Shown: positions 10,110-22,264, counted from the stretch's first letter. The stretch: 64,000 bases of DNA from Eretmocerus hayati (GCA_029851415.1 CM056742.1:76374748-76438747); one strand, 5' to 3'. The notes: generated by a model not told the origin, from the letters alone. Made by a program: numbers and translations.

Positions 10110-12399
10110 GTGAGTATTGTTCAGTAACATTTTGTCTTTGAAGGAGATGAATATTTAATCATCCTGGTCATCCGTCCTTCCGCAGAAGGCTGGTCCACAA
10201 ACGTCCCAAAATCGCCTCTGATTCGAGAAAGTGGTTTGGACTCAAATGGGAAATCGCGAATCCAGTAATCAATATTGATTAGGATTACTGTTCGAAGATT
10301 GAGGCGCGATTTGAATAAACCATCAAAACATGCGTTTCTTTGCCTTCTTTTGGTTTTTTCGTTACATGTCGGGGAATATCGATATCACCAGAAAATTTGC
10401 GGGAAGGTAATTCGTAGATCTCTAGAAGATCTACAAAAATTATCGTCTCTCCTTCCCCCGCAAAATGCATTCCCTCGGGGTACTTCTTGATTAAAGTTAT
10501 GATCGAAATCCATGTAAGTTTACTAAACTTGTTGATGATGGGTCTAAATTATCCTTCTTTAGATAATGAAGTCAATTCTGGTTGGAAAAGATCTCCTGGT
10601 ATCCATTTCTAAGTATGATCGTTTTCGAGTTATGAGAATAGGAAATCTTGTTACTCCCAACGTTTAGTTCAGTCATGATAGCACGGGATTCAGAGCTCTA
10701 GGTCGCGGAATTCACTATTCTCATTACTCCAAATCGATCAAACTTAGACATGAATGCCAGGAGATCTTTTTCGTCGAAAAGTGACTCGACTATCTTGAGT
10801 AGAGATTTTGAATCATCATCAACAGTCTCAGCCGATCAATTCGACCAAATTCGGTTACAACTCTGATTCAGAATGACTCCGAAGGAATGTATTTTGCAGG
10901 AGAAACTGTGATGACGATCATTCTCGTCGATCTCTCAATAGTCTATAAATGAGCTTCGTATAAAATTCTTCCGGAGAATTGATATTTCCTAACTCATCAC
11001 GGAAAACCCGAAAAAGGTGGGAAATGCATGGTTTGAAGTTCAAGGCAATGCGGTCACTGTGCATACTGAACTTTGTTCACAAAATCTCACAATCTTTCCC
11101 AATTTGGGCTAAACAACAAATTATCGACGCTTTATCGCCATCTTACTTGACCTCGATAACTCGTTGTTCAGTCACAATTCGTGAGAGCAAACGTGCTTGT
11201 TTCATAGGTTAGGAAGTATCCGTATTCAATTTGATCTCATTCATCTCCGATACTCTCGTGATTGGTGGCAAATGACGAATTGTCCATCACAATTCAGATG
11301 ATGATAAGTAATGGACAACTCGTCACAAATCTAGTATCGTCAATATTTTAAGTTATATGTAAATGGAATATGATTTGCGGTTTGCATGGCACTCGCGTTC
11401 CCTTAAGTAAGCCGCGTCCCAAATTCTGAACGATTATTCCCATCAATATTAGTTGCTGGATATGCCACCTATCATTCAAGTCCATAACTGTCTAGTTGTG
11501 CCGAGTTTAGTCTCTTCGTGATCCAATTTTGAGAATTGCACTCCGAACTACACGAAGATCGCAGCTTGGAATTTGCTTTTCCTCCAAAAAACGATGGGGA
11601 ATATAATCAGTGCCCTGAAAGTTGAACTGATGAGTTCGAAAATGAGTGAAGAATGAACGCATTCAACTTGAATGTGCATGTAAACTATAGAAGCTGATCG
11701 TGCAGCTTAAGCCGGGACGGCGGGTACACCCTGCGTGAATCTCATGCAAATGTTTCCCTGAGCTAAAAGTGGAATCTTGCGTTCGTGGCAGTATCCACGA
11801 GGAATCTTTCCACCCATTCCCTGAACAGCTATTCTGAACCTACTGAAGAGAGCCCACTCCCTCACACTCACTTGAGGAAGTAAGAGGGACGTGGAAGTGG
11901 GATTGCTCTTAATGCCCTATACTTTGGCGGATGCGATATATTCCAGCCAAAGAATGTTGCTGCGCAGAATTTTGACCGATTTGTAACGGGGAGGATTTCT
12001 GCAAGGGGATGTTTACCTGAAAAACTGAACCCACCCACGTCACCTCACTTATTTTAGTCCGGATCAGGTTAGGGCCAGGTACCCCGCGCCACGAAGGGCG
12101 GGACGGCGAGGGGAATTGGGAGCACCTGTAAATCGCGAAAACCATATGCTGCGGACACTTTTATATAATTTCATATCTATCGAATGAATACACGGGATTT
12201 GTCTGAAAATACAAAATATACGATTTATTTCTATCAGAACTTCATGTAACGACTCGCAGGTCGATAAACCTAATCACAACGCCACCTATGGCGTGAATGT
12301 TCCTCAAATGTCCGTCGAAATGTTCAATATTCAATATCTCATGATCACTAAAACTCACTTGTAGCAGAAATGCCCATATACACAATAGTCAGAATTCAC
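10110..12399 (+). other. Start of a probable very long zfh-2 intron
   Basis: The interval begins with the GTGAGTATT donor. No zinc-finger, homeodomain or other convincing exon appears in it. If the rest of zfh-2 lies beyond the window, all transposons from here to 64000 sit in this intron. That is inference from the absence of later exons. Confidence 0.45.
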
Positions 12400-12622
12400 T
12401 TCACTTGGTTACCGCAGAAATGCCCATATATACAGTGGGCGGGGCTAACTCGAGAGGGGAGCAGACTGTTCCTACGCGGCGGGCCCGTATCCCTCCAACT
12501 TCGCGCTTCCGTCTCCGAAAGTTGGAGCTGATACGCGAAAATGGCTTCTTTAACGACCCGCGCGGCCTAACATGGCCAAATCGAGTATGCTAACCCGGAC
12601 GCGGGGAGTTGGGTGGACCGGT

Positions 12623-12678
12623 GACGACGTGGTGAGGCGGCGGATCGCCCACGGACGAGAAAAGCTCACCACGTCGTC
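12623..12678. repeat. Perfect 14-bp inverted repeat in the GC-rich island
   Basis: GACGACGTGGTGAG (12623-12636) is the exact inverse complement of CTCACCACGTCGTC (12665-12678), separated by 28 bases that also hold a CGGATCGCCC motif. It can form a stable stem. Confidence 0.7.
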
Positions 12679-13300
12679 AAGCGGGGGATAGACTGCCCGG
12701 TAGCTAGCCTTCGCGACACGACTCTCCAAAGATAAGGGCAACGATAAGGGCAAGCGTGCACTGGGGAGACATTTGAAGGGCCACTCACCGCGTCAGCTGA
12801 CGTCGTCCGGGCAAACACTACATAGCACTGCTCCTGCACCGCTGCTGATGATACTGCTGCGTACTGCAGCTCTCTCTCTCTATCTCGCTCTCGCACGTTG
12901 TCTCTGGTCGCCCGGGCAGAGTCACCCTCCAAGGTACGGGTGCCCTGGGCGAGATGTGGTTGTGTGTCGCACCCGCGTACCCAGCGACTGCTGGTACAAG
13001 TCTGGGTCACTCACCACTGATCACTTACAGTCATTCTGGACCACCCGCGGCGCAATCACTAGACCCTTACTGGGCGGACTCCTGGAGCACGCACGCGGCG
13101 AATTTCATATACCGATGTACAGGGAGGTCTGCTACAGGTGGCTGCCATCCCAAGATTGCCGGCCGGCGACGCGCAGCGCGGCTTCCTCTTGCCCGCGCGA
13201 GCGCCACGCCACCTGGCTGGATGGGCCGGCGAGTGCTGCCACCAACTCGGTGGCGGGAGTTGCTGGCCCGTTCGAAAGTTGCCTGTAGTCTCCTGCTTTC

Positions 13301-13374
13301 GTCACCTCGGGTAAACCTCGGAAGAAAAGTTGGACGTAAGAGATTAGTCCTAAATTCACTTTGCCCGAGGTGAC
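13301..13374. repeat. Inverted repeat GTCACCTCGGG...CCCGAGGTGAC
   Basis: GTCACCTCGGGTAAA at 13301 pairs with TTTGCCCGAGGTGAC ending at 13374 with one unpaired base. The 45-base loop is less GC-rich. It may be a small hairpin element or structured RNA. Confidence 0.6.
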
Positions 13375-13540
13375 GACGAGGGTTTGACGAGAGGAGACAA
13401 AAAGCGTGCTGCAACGTCCACGTTGCATTACCCCCGGCTTCTCCCCCCCCCCACCCTCCTGGGTGAGAAGCAGAACCGGAGTGGCCTTGGTCTCTCCTGC
13501 GCCCATCCTCATCGTTACCTCGGCGGATTCTAATCATCAT

Positions 13541-15263
13541 AATACATTGCTACGGGAATCAAAGTTCAAATCATTAAATTCAAAATCTCAATCAATCAAA
13601 TTCACCAATAATCAACATCCAAAATTAAAATCAACTCATCAAGAGAAACTAACATTTTCAAAGAAATCCTCTGAACAACAGCTACTTGGGAAGGATTCTC
13701 AACTACAACGCTATCTGAAATTCAAAGCACACAAGGAAGCGGCTTCTGGGTTTCGGAGAAGGGGTGGAAGAGAATGAGTATACTCTCATTAGGCGGACTA
13801 TTCGGAGAGGTCTACTTGAACCCCGGCGGATGTTTGAGTGAATGCTCAAGTCCTGGCGGAAATTCCTCGACTCCATAGAGTCCGATGCCATAAGCCTTCG
13901 AAAAGAACGACAAGAATATTTGCAATCGGAACATATCCTGTCATCGGTTACGTGATCTACTCTTCGTCACGACAGTCTCTGATCCGGAACTCGCACACTT
14001 ACTCTAGGTCGCTAAAATATACACAATCGACCATCTGACATAAACCCGGACGCCTCATTTGACTCAGTCACGTCATCGTTCGACTCGTCATGGTTAATTC
14101 TCGTGATTCTATTAACTTTCCCGACCAGAATCTAAATCAACACCTATACAAATTGATCTTCAAACTCTTCGATCGGCGCACAGTTTCTGGCGACCTTCCA
14201 TTCCTGCTCACGTTCGTGTTCGGTTTTGCACATCCCATCTGTGCAATTTCGTCGAATCATCTCTCCACGAGCAACTCCATCTCGGCGGACTGGCGGAAAT
14301 CTCATCTCACCATGCGTTTTACCCGCAACGCAGAAACATCCACGATTAACGTCATCCCCTGACTTCTCGATGACTCTTCATTTCCTCGTCACTCCATCGG
14401 ACTCTGATTTCGTTCATCCCAGCTCTGACGTTCCAACGGACGCCATACTTGGCGTTCCCTTCATGACATTTGCTCTTCATCTCAACGTAATGGCTGTTTT
14501 TTTCCAATTTTCCTCCCCAATTCTTGATCGTCTACACTCGGATTATTCTTCCACCAGCAACTCTTCTTGCGTATAGATTCCTCCAACTCGACTAATCGTT
14601 CAGACTTTCCACTCGGGCGGATACTTCTCCCTAAACGTGCCATTTGTATCACAGAATTCCTGTTTCGACTTCTTTACTAGCCTTCTGGCGTTCCATCAAC
14701 ATTCATCGGCTGTATACCACACCTCAGACTCTCCACATCTGTCTTCATCGGCACTCGGCGGATAGGGGATGACTCATTTAACCCCATTGTTCGACTCCAA
14801 ACACATAGGCGTACTCTCTCCTGATTCACAATCCTAGGTCATTTTCGAAGGCGGATCTTCTCCTCTGTCGGCGTACTAGCTCGCATTTGTGATTCACTTC
14901 GGACTCGCTGGTTCAAATTTCAACAAGTTCATCCAACTACAACTCTCACAATTCACTCATACGACCAGTCTAGAGTCAATCCTTCTCAGGCATACCCGGC
15001 GAAAATCTACCAAACCAGCGATCACGCCTCCGATTTCTCGGCACGAACATAGAACAATCTCTGTCCCAGATTATTTCTCAATCCTTCCACTGTTGAGGAA
15101 CTTCTTATATTTCTGACTAACTTCCGGCTATTCCGGCGTCCATTCAGAAGACTAGTCTACCTGCTGGCGGATTTATTCTTGGCGGATCCTTCAGATTTTC
15201 GTACTCATCCGCTCCCGTTCGCATTTATTGACTCTTCATATCAGCATTCATTTCACTAACTCA
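13541..15263. other. Non-coding interval with recurrent GGCGGA motifs
   Basis: No convincing gene is present. The plus strand is C/A/T-rich and the word GGCGGA recurs many times (for example near 13520, 13794, 13826, 13855, 14288, 14619, 14758, 14852, 15173 and 15180). Because a BEL/Pao integrase fragment follows on the minus strand, some of this may be decayed LTR-element sequence, but I cannot define LTRs. Confidence 0.35.
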
Positions 15264-15609
15264 TCAATACTCAACAGAAATCCACAACAAATCTCTGTGG
15301 TCTCCTTCAACAACTTCGCTCCTTTTTTTTACTCTTTTTTTTTCTTTTGAGACCAATTCCGAGTGGATTGCCTTTTCGACCAGGCAGATGGAAAGCGCAA
15401 CGTATCCCTCGGTCGTTTTGACGCCACGACCACCCGATAATTTGGTGAGGAATGGCTCGGCATAGTCAACGCCGGTGTGAGAGAATGACCGTGCTGATTT
15501 AGTTCTCACTGCAAGCAGGGGCGCCATCTGCTGCTCCAAGGTATTGGCGTTGGAGCGGGCACACTTTGTGCACTGACGAATGATGGAGCGGATGACATTG
15601 CGTTCCTGC
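15264..15609 (-). pseudogene. BEL/Pao retrotransposon integrase fragment
   Basis: Read from 15609 downward, the frame gives an integrase zinc-binding tail (IRQCTKCARSNAN) followed by the start of the integrase core (SHTGVDYAEPFLTK, then GYVALSICLVEKAIHSELVS). The FTNTGVDYAGPF-like and CLxTKAVHxELVS-like blocks are hallmarks of BEL/Pao pol. The frame has no ATG of its own upstream, ends at a TGA, and lacks the rest of the core domain including the later catalytic residues. It is therefore a fragment of a larger, lost polyprotein. No LTRs or reverse transcriptase were found next to it. Confidence 0.8.
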
Positions 15610-16018
15610 GATATTCAGAATGTTTGAAAGCCCGAGTAACAACTCCCAATCCTTAAATGTATCCCAATGGTCGTCGAGAACTTGTTGCCGGTTGATATAA
15701 TCAGCATGTACTCAGAGATTTCCAGTATCAAGCCGCTGCGTATTCTTTACAGAATTTTCGATAATCTTGTCATCGAAATTGATTGTCCCTATTGTGAAGT
15801 TGAACGTGACACAGATGAAAGATCTGAAATGAATATATGCCAGTCGACCGCGCAGGAAGCAAACAGCTATTAAAACGAATCAAATTTCAGACTGCAATTA
15901 TTTCTTCGTCGTTACAAGACGACGATCTGACGGTGAAAATATACAAGGTAAGTGTACCCAATTCACCCCCATTGAGCCATTTCGTTGATAACTCTGGCCC
16001 ATCTTGATATTTTCGGCG
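15610..16018. other. Non-coding interval, nothing recognised
   Basis: I see no supported gene. Short ORFs here lack protein-like features. Confidence 0.35.
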
Positions 16019-16553
16019 GTGAGGCGCCTTGAAGCAGGCGAATTACAGTGAGTCTGCGAATTCAAACGCAGCAAATTCAAGCGCAAAGAGGTCCAAACGT
16101 TCCCAAGAGGAACATGATGCACTGGAGAGGGAAGGAAGAAGAAAGAAGATCGAAGATCGAAGATTGATGAAAGAAGAGAGAAGGAAGAAGAATGATGAGA
16201 TGGAAGAAGATCGAAGAAGGAGAAACAACACCTGCTAGTCGTGAGAAGAGAGACGCTTGATCCTGAGCACGAGACGCCACCGGCCCTGAAGTTACGCTCA
16301 CGCGGAGCCGGAGCCAGATTGGTGAGTTGGTGGATCTCTTCCTTGTCCAATGGCCGGCGCCAGCGGAGAAGGAAGAGAGGGTTTACCCGGTTCGGATGGC
16401 CGTATCGATGCGGATTCCAGCCCGGGACTGTTGGGGAGGTGCTGGCCAGCCGTGTTTGGCTGACCGGTGCCTCTCCTCCATACGTCGCAGCGTATTCGCC
16501 CTACAACCACCTTGAAAAAAAAGAGAGAAAGGGAGATTGTAGATTGTAGATTG
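16019..16553 (+). mobile_element. 5'-truncated R1-like LINE: 3' UTR only
   Basis: This segment matches the 3' UTR of the element at 20966-22264, from GTGAGGCGCCTTGAAGCAGG through a purine-rich AGAAGAAAG tract, the CCAGCCCGGGACTGTTGGGG block and CTGACCGGTGCCTCTCCTCC. It ends in a short tandem tail (GATTGTAGATTGTAGATTGG). Starting abruptly at the 5' side and ending in a simple-sequence tail is the usual form of a truncated non-LTR insertion. ORFs overlapping it are not genes. Confidence 0.75.
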
Positions 16554-17006
16554 GTTTTATTTTTGGTACCTTCGGGTATGACCCTATTTGGTACATTTAG
16601 CCAATATTCTATTAACATATATAATAAAATACAATATAGGAGTATGAAGGTCATTTCGTCTGATGAGTATAATATAGCTATCAATTTTCGCACTCATGTT
16701 AAACATATACGAAGAATTATAATTTGAATTACGATTAATGCCACTTTGATATACTTGAGTGAGAAAAGATGAGAGAAGATGAGAAGAGCAAAACCGGATT
16801 TAATATGCAGTGAAGTAAGTGAGTAAGGATCAAGAACAGTTAATGGAAATCTCATTTTTATTATGAGTGCGCATAAAACTGAGGATTTTAGTGGATCAGA
16901 TATTGAATATCATGAACATCCAGCATACATTGCAGCTTGAGATAGCCTTCTTGGAAATTTATTTATTGGTGTGAATTATTTGGAATGATTTAAATAGTGT
17001 TCAGAG
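16554..17006. other. AT-rich non-coding interval
   Basis: No gene or defined repeat is visible between the R1-like tail and the next LINE fragment. Confidence 0.35.
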
Positions 17007-18040
17007 TCAAATGTTTGTCGATACGCTGTCTGCAAAATTATCGAGCTCAAGATCTGAGAAAATAGGGATAGGAGGTCCATCCCTCAAACGCCTCATGCAT
17101 ACAATCAGATTTTCCACCACTGGACTTTGATATTTCAATTTGACACTCACAGAATGGGCTTTTCTGAACAGGTTATGCACTTCTTTAGGCCACAGTGGTC
17201 TGCAAGTGATTTTAGAGTCATACACATAGCCAAGAATATCTTTTGTCGTTTTCTCCCTCAATTTAGCTGAACTCGAAATATTTTCATCCCTGACTATAGT
17301 CGATGATAATTTATAAGATGATTAATTCATGTATGGGTTGTACGGACTTTTTTTTGCCAATATTTGGCCAACATATAAGTTGGCGAAACGTTGGCCAAAT
17401 ATTGGCAAAAATAAAGTCCGTACAACCCATACATGAATTTATCATCTCATATCTACAAGCACGGACATACATCAAATGATCCTATAAGTCGATGATAATT
17501 GAATAAAAACTGCTTGGAGTGAGTCTACATTGCCGGTTCTCTGAGAGATCAAACTCAAGCTTGAAGTCGAAGAACACTTCTTATGGAAACTAGGACCTTC
17601 CCATCCTCTTATGTTCATTACAGAATCTTGGAGATGTGGTTCATCAATAGCATCAAAAACTCTACTTACTATCTCTATTTTCGAGAGATTCATGTTATGA
17701 GGAATATCTGTTAGGATAATTTCAGCTGAGTCGACTAACACGGTTTGATGAGAAAACTGAACAAGCTTATCACGGGTTTCCGGAACATCTTTCCCAAGCG
17801 CAGTTATTCGATTTTCCATCCTAGTCTCAATTTCATTCAATTTTGCAGAAAGTTTTTCTTGACAAGCGTCAGAATGAGATATGAGCATTTTGAAATACGG
17901 TGACATCTCATATGATGATCAGCACTCCCGACACTAGCATCAGATTTGCGCGATTCACATGAAATTACTTGATTATGTTGAGGAAAACTCACTGTGAGTG
18001 GATTTGGTGTCATGGTGAAGCAATTGCAACAGTGCGGCAA
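17007..18040 (-). pseudogene. LINE ORF1-like protein relic, split by a hairpin insertion
   Basis: The minus strand encodes, in order, a small cysteine segment (MPHCCNCFTM, near 18040), a Lys/Glu-rich coiled-coil-like stretch with LNEIETRMENRITAL (near 17820), an RRM-like block (IILTDIPHNMNLSKIEIVSRVF, near 17700) and a C-terminal block (VYDSKITCRPLWPKEVHNLF...NLIVCMRRL, near 17200). The last part resembles the C-terminal domain shared by many insect LINE ORF1 proteins and the baculovirus FP25K family. The reading frame is interrupted at 17312-17486 by a palindromic insertion flanked by a 14-bp direct repeat. Removing it rejoins the two homologous halves. Further frameshifts separate the N-terminal piece. 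No reverse transcriptase follows it in this orientation. Confidence 0.6.
17312..17486. mobile_element. Palindromic MITE inside the ORF1 relic, 14-bp target duplication
   Basis: The word AGTCGATGATAATT occurs at 17298-17311 and again at 17487-17500, flanking the insert. Inside, a near-perfect palindrome runs from 17324 to 17439. Its arms carry AATTCATGTATGGGTTGTAC and TTGCCAATATTTGGCCAAC and their inverse complements. A 14-bp flanking repeat is long for a cut-and-paste MITE, so the mechanism is uncertain. Confidence 0.65.
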
Positions 18041-18466
18041 TACAGAATCGAATCAGCTGTCACTGATGTCGAAGTATGCAGGTGTTGATCAGGCAGCTCA
18101 CTTGGGCAAAACACGTAAGGTGGAACACGTGTGAATCAGGCTTGAAGTTGATACTGCAGGAATCTGTCTGTGACTTCTGCCATCTAGCGTCTTACGATGG
18201 AAGTTGGTGGATCCAGCAAACCAGGCTCAATGAGCCGTGCAATCTAACCTCAAAATCCGAAAACGTGCTCATGAAAAGTCAGGTGAATTCCCCGGAGGAT
18301 GAGTAGATTCACAGAGATATATGAAGCCCACGATACCTTGCAAGATTTGGCGGGCAAGAATCTGAAAAAGAAGAGCCCGGAGGCACCCTGCGGCAGGAAA
18401 AGTGGCGAGATACAAAGAGGCACTGAAGAAAGCGTGTAATAACACTCACCGAGAGAGAGGGAGAGG

Positions 18467-20906
18467 GAATGAATGAATGAATGAATGATAACCTTTGTTC
18501 GCCCAAGGGCAAAAATACAAGAATACAGTAGCATATGAAACGTATGTCACTCATATATAATAAATACATTAAATTTATAAAAATTCGTCATTTTGGTTAA
18601 GGCTATTGGAATTATCACAGAAAGTGACTAGTCATCTTGAGGCATCGTAAGATGCATGAGAGTCATGAAAAAGGAAAGAGGAAAAAGTCACTTTTCCATA
18701 CACATATATCAGTCTTGACAAGAAAGATCGAGGAAAAAGGAACATTCTCACGTTTGGGAAGACATATAAAAAAGACATGGGCCCACAGTAATATCACAGG
18801 AATCTCAGTTCGGTAGCGAGAAAGCCACGCATAACTCTTCTAAAACAGAAAACATCAATTGAAACAGCTCATGCCTATCAGAGTTTAAAGATTAAAATAG
18901 TGTTTTTTCTCCACATCAATCCTCTGGGAAGACTGTGTTAACAGGAAGTTTTTTAAGGACTCTTCAAATAATGATATCTTCTCAAGCTGCCAAAAACCCG
19001 GAGGGAGAAAGTTCCACAAATGAACGCATTGGTCCTGGAAAGATCTTCTTCCATATTCAAGTCTCATGTTGGGAACTTTGAGTACCCGCCCTTCTAGATC
19101 ACCCCGTGCGGGGCGTTCGGATTGGTACCTGGTAAACATCGCAGCTAGGAAGCCAGGTTCTCCTAAGTGCATGATCTTATGCATCAAGAGAGCTGCGAAG
19201 TACATTCTCCGCGAATCAGTACGTCACCAACCCAAACGATCCCTAAACGGCGTGATGTGCTCATCTCTCCTAAGATCAAAAATATATATCACACTCGAAT
19301 TTGTTTAGTCTCTGTATCCGTTGCCGCTGTTCGTCCGCGGCGTCGAGGTACACGACCGTGCAATAATTTAGGTGCGGTTGAACCAATGACTTGACTAGGC
19401 GAATTCGGAGAGGTCTGGTGATACATGCCCTAAAAAACCGCAGACCGTGTAGGGCTCAGTTGACTTTTTTTGTTACTTGGTCAATGTGCGGTTTCCATGT
19501 CAATTCACTGTCAAGTGTAATACCAAGACTCACGACCGTATCACTGAACGGGATGAACTTGCCCTCCTGTATCTCAACCCCTGGCAGGTACATTCCCCTC
19601 AGATCTCTGATATTTCTCTCCGAACTGAAGTAGATCGGCTTGGTCTTGCCAGATTTGAGACACAGGCCGAAACTTCAGGCCCACTCGGCAACTAGTCGTC
19701 CTATTTCGCCCAGTCGAGCAATACCTTCCCTGATCTTATTTTTCTCGATTCGTTGATAAATTTGGAGATCATCCGCATGAAATAGATGATGAACCGACTT
19801 CCCGTCTAGCAAACCAGCCAGATCATTCACATACAAGCTGAAGAGGAGAGGCCCAAGGACGGACCCCTGTGGAACACCCAGATCGGTTTCGAGCCAATCA
19901 GATTTGCCTACTTCAGAAGTGATTTGTTGGGTGCGACCCTGGAGATATGATTTTATCCACAGGGGCGCCGATCTTGAGAAGCCAAGATGTCGTAGCTTCC
20001 TCAACAGCTTTGATGGTGAGATTGTGTCAAAAGCTTTACTCGAATCGAATAGTAGGAGCAGAGTGATCTTCTTCCCGTCTATGCCTACTCTGATGTCATC
20101 GGTCAATTTTAACAGAGGTGTCTGGGTGCTATGGTGTTGCCTAAAACCAGTCTGGAAGCAATTAAGTATCTTCTCGGTTTTCAAATACTCCATGATTTGG
20201 GCATGTGCGATTTTTTCCAGAACCTTGGAGAGGAAGCCCAGCAGCACTATGGGACGGAAGTCCGAGACCGTTGATGGAGCAGCAGTCTTCTTTAATGCGA
20301 TCAGCTGCGCTTGCTTCCAAGCCTCAGGAAAAATGCCATAAGCGAAAGAGGAGTTGAAAATATGTACAATAAGATCACCAATAGCTTGAAGAGCTTTCGC
20401 GATCACGCTTTGGGGTATGCCATCCACTCCACGGGCCTGTGAGGAGAAATGTTTGATAGCAAGGACTACATCACTAAAATTTGTGGGCTCAAATTTAAAC
20501 CCCTCCTCCGATGCCGAGTCAATATCGTCCATTGCTTCATCAATATTTTCGTGGGGCGAAACGGGAACTGCCGCAAAGTGTGCGTTCAACTCATCCGGTG
20601 TGAGGCCATGCAGTTCCTCCTCTTTGCTCTTAGGCAAGAGGCCGAGATTGCGCATCTCCTTCCAGATGTTCTTCTTCTGATCGAGAGCATCTGACAAATG
20701 GGTTTGAATGGAGGAGTTAAGCTCTTGTTCAATGCGCAAGTCGACCTCTTCGCTGAGCCGAAAGTATTCATTTCGAAGCTCAGGACACTTGCGCTGGTTA
20801 CGTTGAATCCGTTCCCAGCGCCTGCGCATCGCGTCTCGCTTATTCATGAGTACCCTCAGCTCAGGACCAATCCAAGGAGCGTCATTTTCACGCGGATTAC
20901 TGGTTA
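18467..20906 (-). mobile_element. CR1/L2-like LINE copy, minus strand, lacking ORF1 and endonuclease
   Basis: On the minus strand the element runs from the middle of ORF2 (20906) through reverse transcriptase and C-terminal region to a 3' UTR. It ends in TTTTTGCCCTTGGGCGAACAAAGGTTATC followed by (ATTC)n at 18467-18488. The 3' UTR aligns with that of the plus-strand copy at 25385-25775 (shared GAGTTATGCGTGGCTT, GGGCCCATGTCTTTTT, ATGACTAGTCACTT). The 5' end abuts a (GA)n tract and the R1-like fragment. This copy keeps the domains that the plus-strand copy lost. Confidence 0.8.
18885..20906 (-). pseudogene. CR1/L2-like LINE ORF2: reverse transcriptase and C-terminal region
   Basis: The frame reads a pre-RT linker (DAPWIGPELRVLMNKRD), RT motifs RPIVLLGFLSKVLEKI, GFRQHHSTQTPLLKL, the first catalytic aspartate in LLLLFDSSKAFDTI, GVPQGSVLGPLLFSLYVNDL, and the active-site box as FHADD. 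The box normally reads (F/Y)ADD, so an inserted or changed residue precedes the aspartates. An in-frame TGA at 19675-19677 (AEWA-stop-SFGL) and later frameshifts break the C-terminal part, which still shows LGITLDSELTWKPHI and MRLEYGRRSF. The usual function is target-primed reverse transcription of the LINE RNA; this copy should be inactive. The 448-codon open frame extends past the element into the (GA)n tract, and that extension is not part of the gene. Confidence 0.8.
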
Positions 20907-20907
20907 G

Positions 20908-20929
20908 GGAGAGAGAGTAAGGGAGAGGG

Positions 20930-20964
<35 letters not shown>
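20908..20964. repeat. (GA)n microsatellite at the junction of two LINE fragments
   Basis: A GA-rich tract with a pure run of about 32 bases separates the broken 5' end of the minus-strand CR1-like copy from the start of the R1-like fragment. Confidence 0.85.
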
Positions 20965-20965
<1 letters not shown>

Positions 20966-20966
<1 letters not shown>

Positions 20967-21740
20967 AGAGCTGGAATGTCTGGGTGTATGGCTCGACGAC
21001 ATGTGGTCGTTCAAGAAGCACATCCTAGAAGCCGCGCAGAAGGCAATTAGGATCGGAGCGGCTCTCCAGCGACTGATACCGATTTGGAGGATCGAAACAG
21101 GAGAGGCGTAAGCTGCTCCCATACACCGTGAGCGCTTCCATCATGCTCTACGGTGCACCCGTGTTGGGGAAGAGAGTAGAGAAAGCCGTCGTCGAGAAGA
21201 AGTTGGGGCCTTTCCACCGGAGAGCGGCTCTGAGGAGCATTCGTGCCTACCACATCGTGTAAGAAACGCGGCTTGCGTGTTGGCGGGAACGCCACCCATC
21301 CACTTGCTCGTCGCGGAGCGAGTGAGAATCTGGGACCGGCAAAAAGTGATCGGAGTCGAATGTATACTCACCCCAATGATGGAGGAGATCATCCGCGACA
21401 ACGAGAAGGAAACCATCCTTGAATAGTGGCAAACTGAGAGGGATTCGCCATTTGCAAATGGCAGATGGACACACCGGTTGATCTGTGACGTAGCCAAATG
21501 GACGGAACGTATCACGGAGAGATAAATTACTGGACAACGCAGGCATTGAGTGACCACGGTTGCCTTGGTGCCTACCTGTCCCGGTTCAAGAAGAGGACAT
21601 CCCCAGCATGTCAGTCATGCGGGGACAACTGGGATGACGCTGAACACGCCCTGTTCACGTGCTCCGACATCCGGAGAGAGCGCGCTGAGTTGGATGAATG
21701 GCTGGGTGCTCAACTCACACCTGAGAATCTCGTCCCGTGA
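20966..21740 (+). pseudogene. R1-like ORF2 C-terminal remnant
   Basis: Translation begins with the RT thumb/connection block LECLGVWLDDMWSFKKHI, hits a stop near 21109, and resumes in other frames with PYTVSASIMLYGAPVLG. It finishes with the cysteine-histidine block ACQSCGDNWDDAEHALFTC (21607-21665) followed by ERAELDEWLG. The order thumb, middle region, C-x2-C...H...C motif is typical of R1-clade LINEs. At least two frame changes and several stops make it non-functional. The RT palm and endonuclease are absent. Confidence 0.75.
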
Positions 21741-22264
21741 TTACTCCGCAACCAGGAGACATGGGATAGATCAAGCTGGTGATGACCCGTAAGGAGGAGA
21801 AAGAGAGGGAAGTGAGGCGCCTCGAAGCAGGCGAATCACAGTGAACCTGCTGAATCAAACAGGAGAGGTCCAAGTGGTTCCAGGAGGAATATGATGGACT
21901 GAAGAGGGAAGAGAGAAGGAAGAAGACTGAAAAAAGAGAAACAACACCTGCGAGTCGCGAGAAAAGAGACGCTCGAGCCTGAGCGCGAAACGCCACCGGT
22001 CCTGAAGTAATGCTCACGCGGTCCTGGGTCCAGATTGGTAAGTTGGTGGATTCCTCCCTTGTCCAATGGCCGGCGCCAACGGAGAAGGAAGAACGGGTTT
22101 ACTCAGTTCAGACGGGCGTATCGATGCAGATTCCAGCCCGGGACTGTTGGGGAGGTGCTGGCCAGCGATGTTTGGCTGACCGGTGCCTCTCCTCCGTACG
22201 TCGCAGCGTATTCGTCCTACGACCCTCTCAGAAAAGAGAGAGAGAGAGAGAGATTGATTGATCG
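20966..22264 (+). mobile_element. 5'-truncated R1-like LINE with 3' UTR
   Basis: The fragment starts within the ORF2 C-terminal half and runs through a 3' UTR matching the copy at 16019-16553, ending at a (GATT)n-type tail near 22264. It lies in the opposite orientation to the CR1-like copy on its left and the same orientation as the one on its right. Confidence 0.75.

Larger units (their letters stand above)
12400..13540. other. GC-rich, CpG-rich island
   Basis: This block is clearly richer in G+C and CpG than its flanks and contains two strong inverted repeats and a CTCTCTCTATCTCGCTCTCG tract. Overlapping ORFs are open on both strands, as expected when stop codons are rare in GC-rich DNA, and none resembles a known protein. 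It could be an internal promoter or enhancer of zfh-2, a non-coding RNA promoter, or an old inserted element. Confidence 0.4.

Noticed and set aside
10275..10490. 71-codon ORF after the zfh-2 donor as a second exon
   Set aside because: It lacks zinc-finger or homeodomain residues and a matching phase, and is consistent with intronic chance ORFs.
12666..13540. Overlapping 114-171-codon ORFs on both strands in the GC-rich island
   Set aside because: Stop codons are rare by composition. Frames overlap each other on opposite strands and show no known motif.
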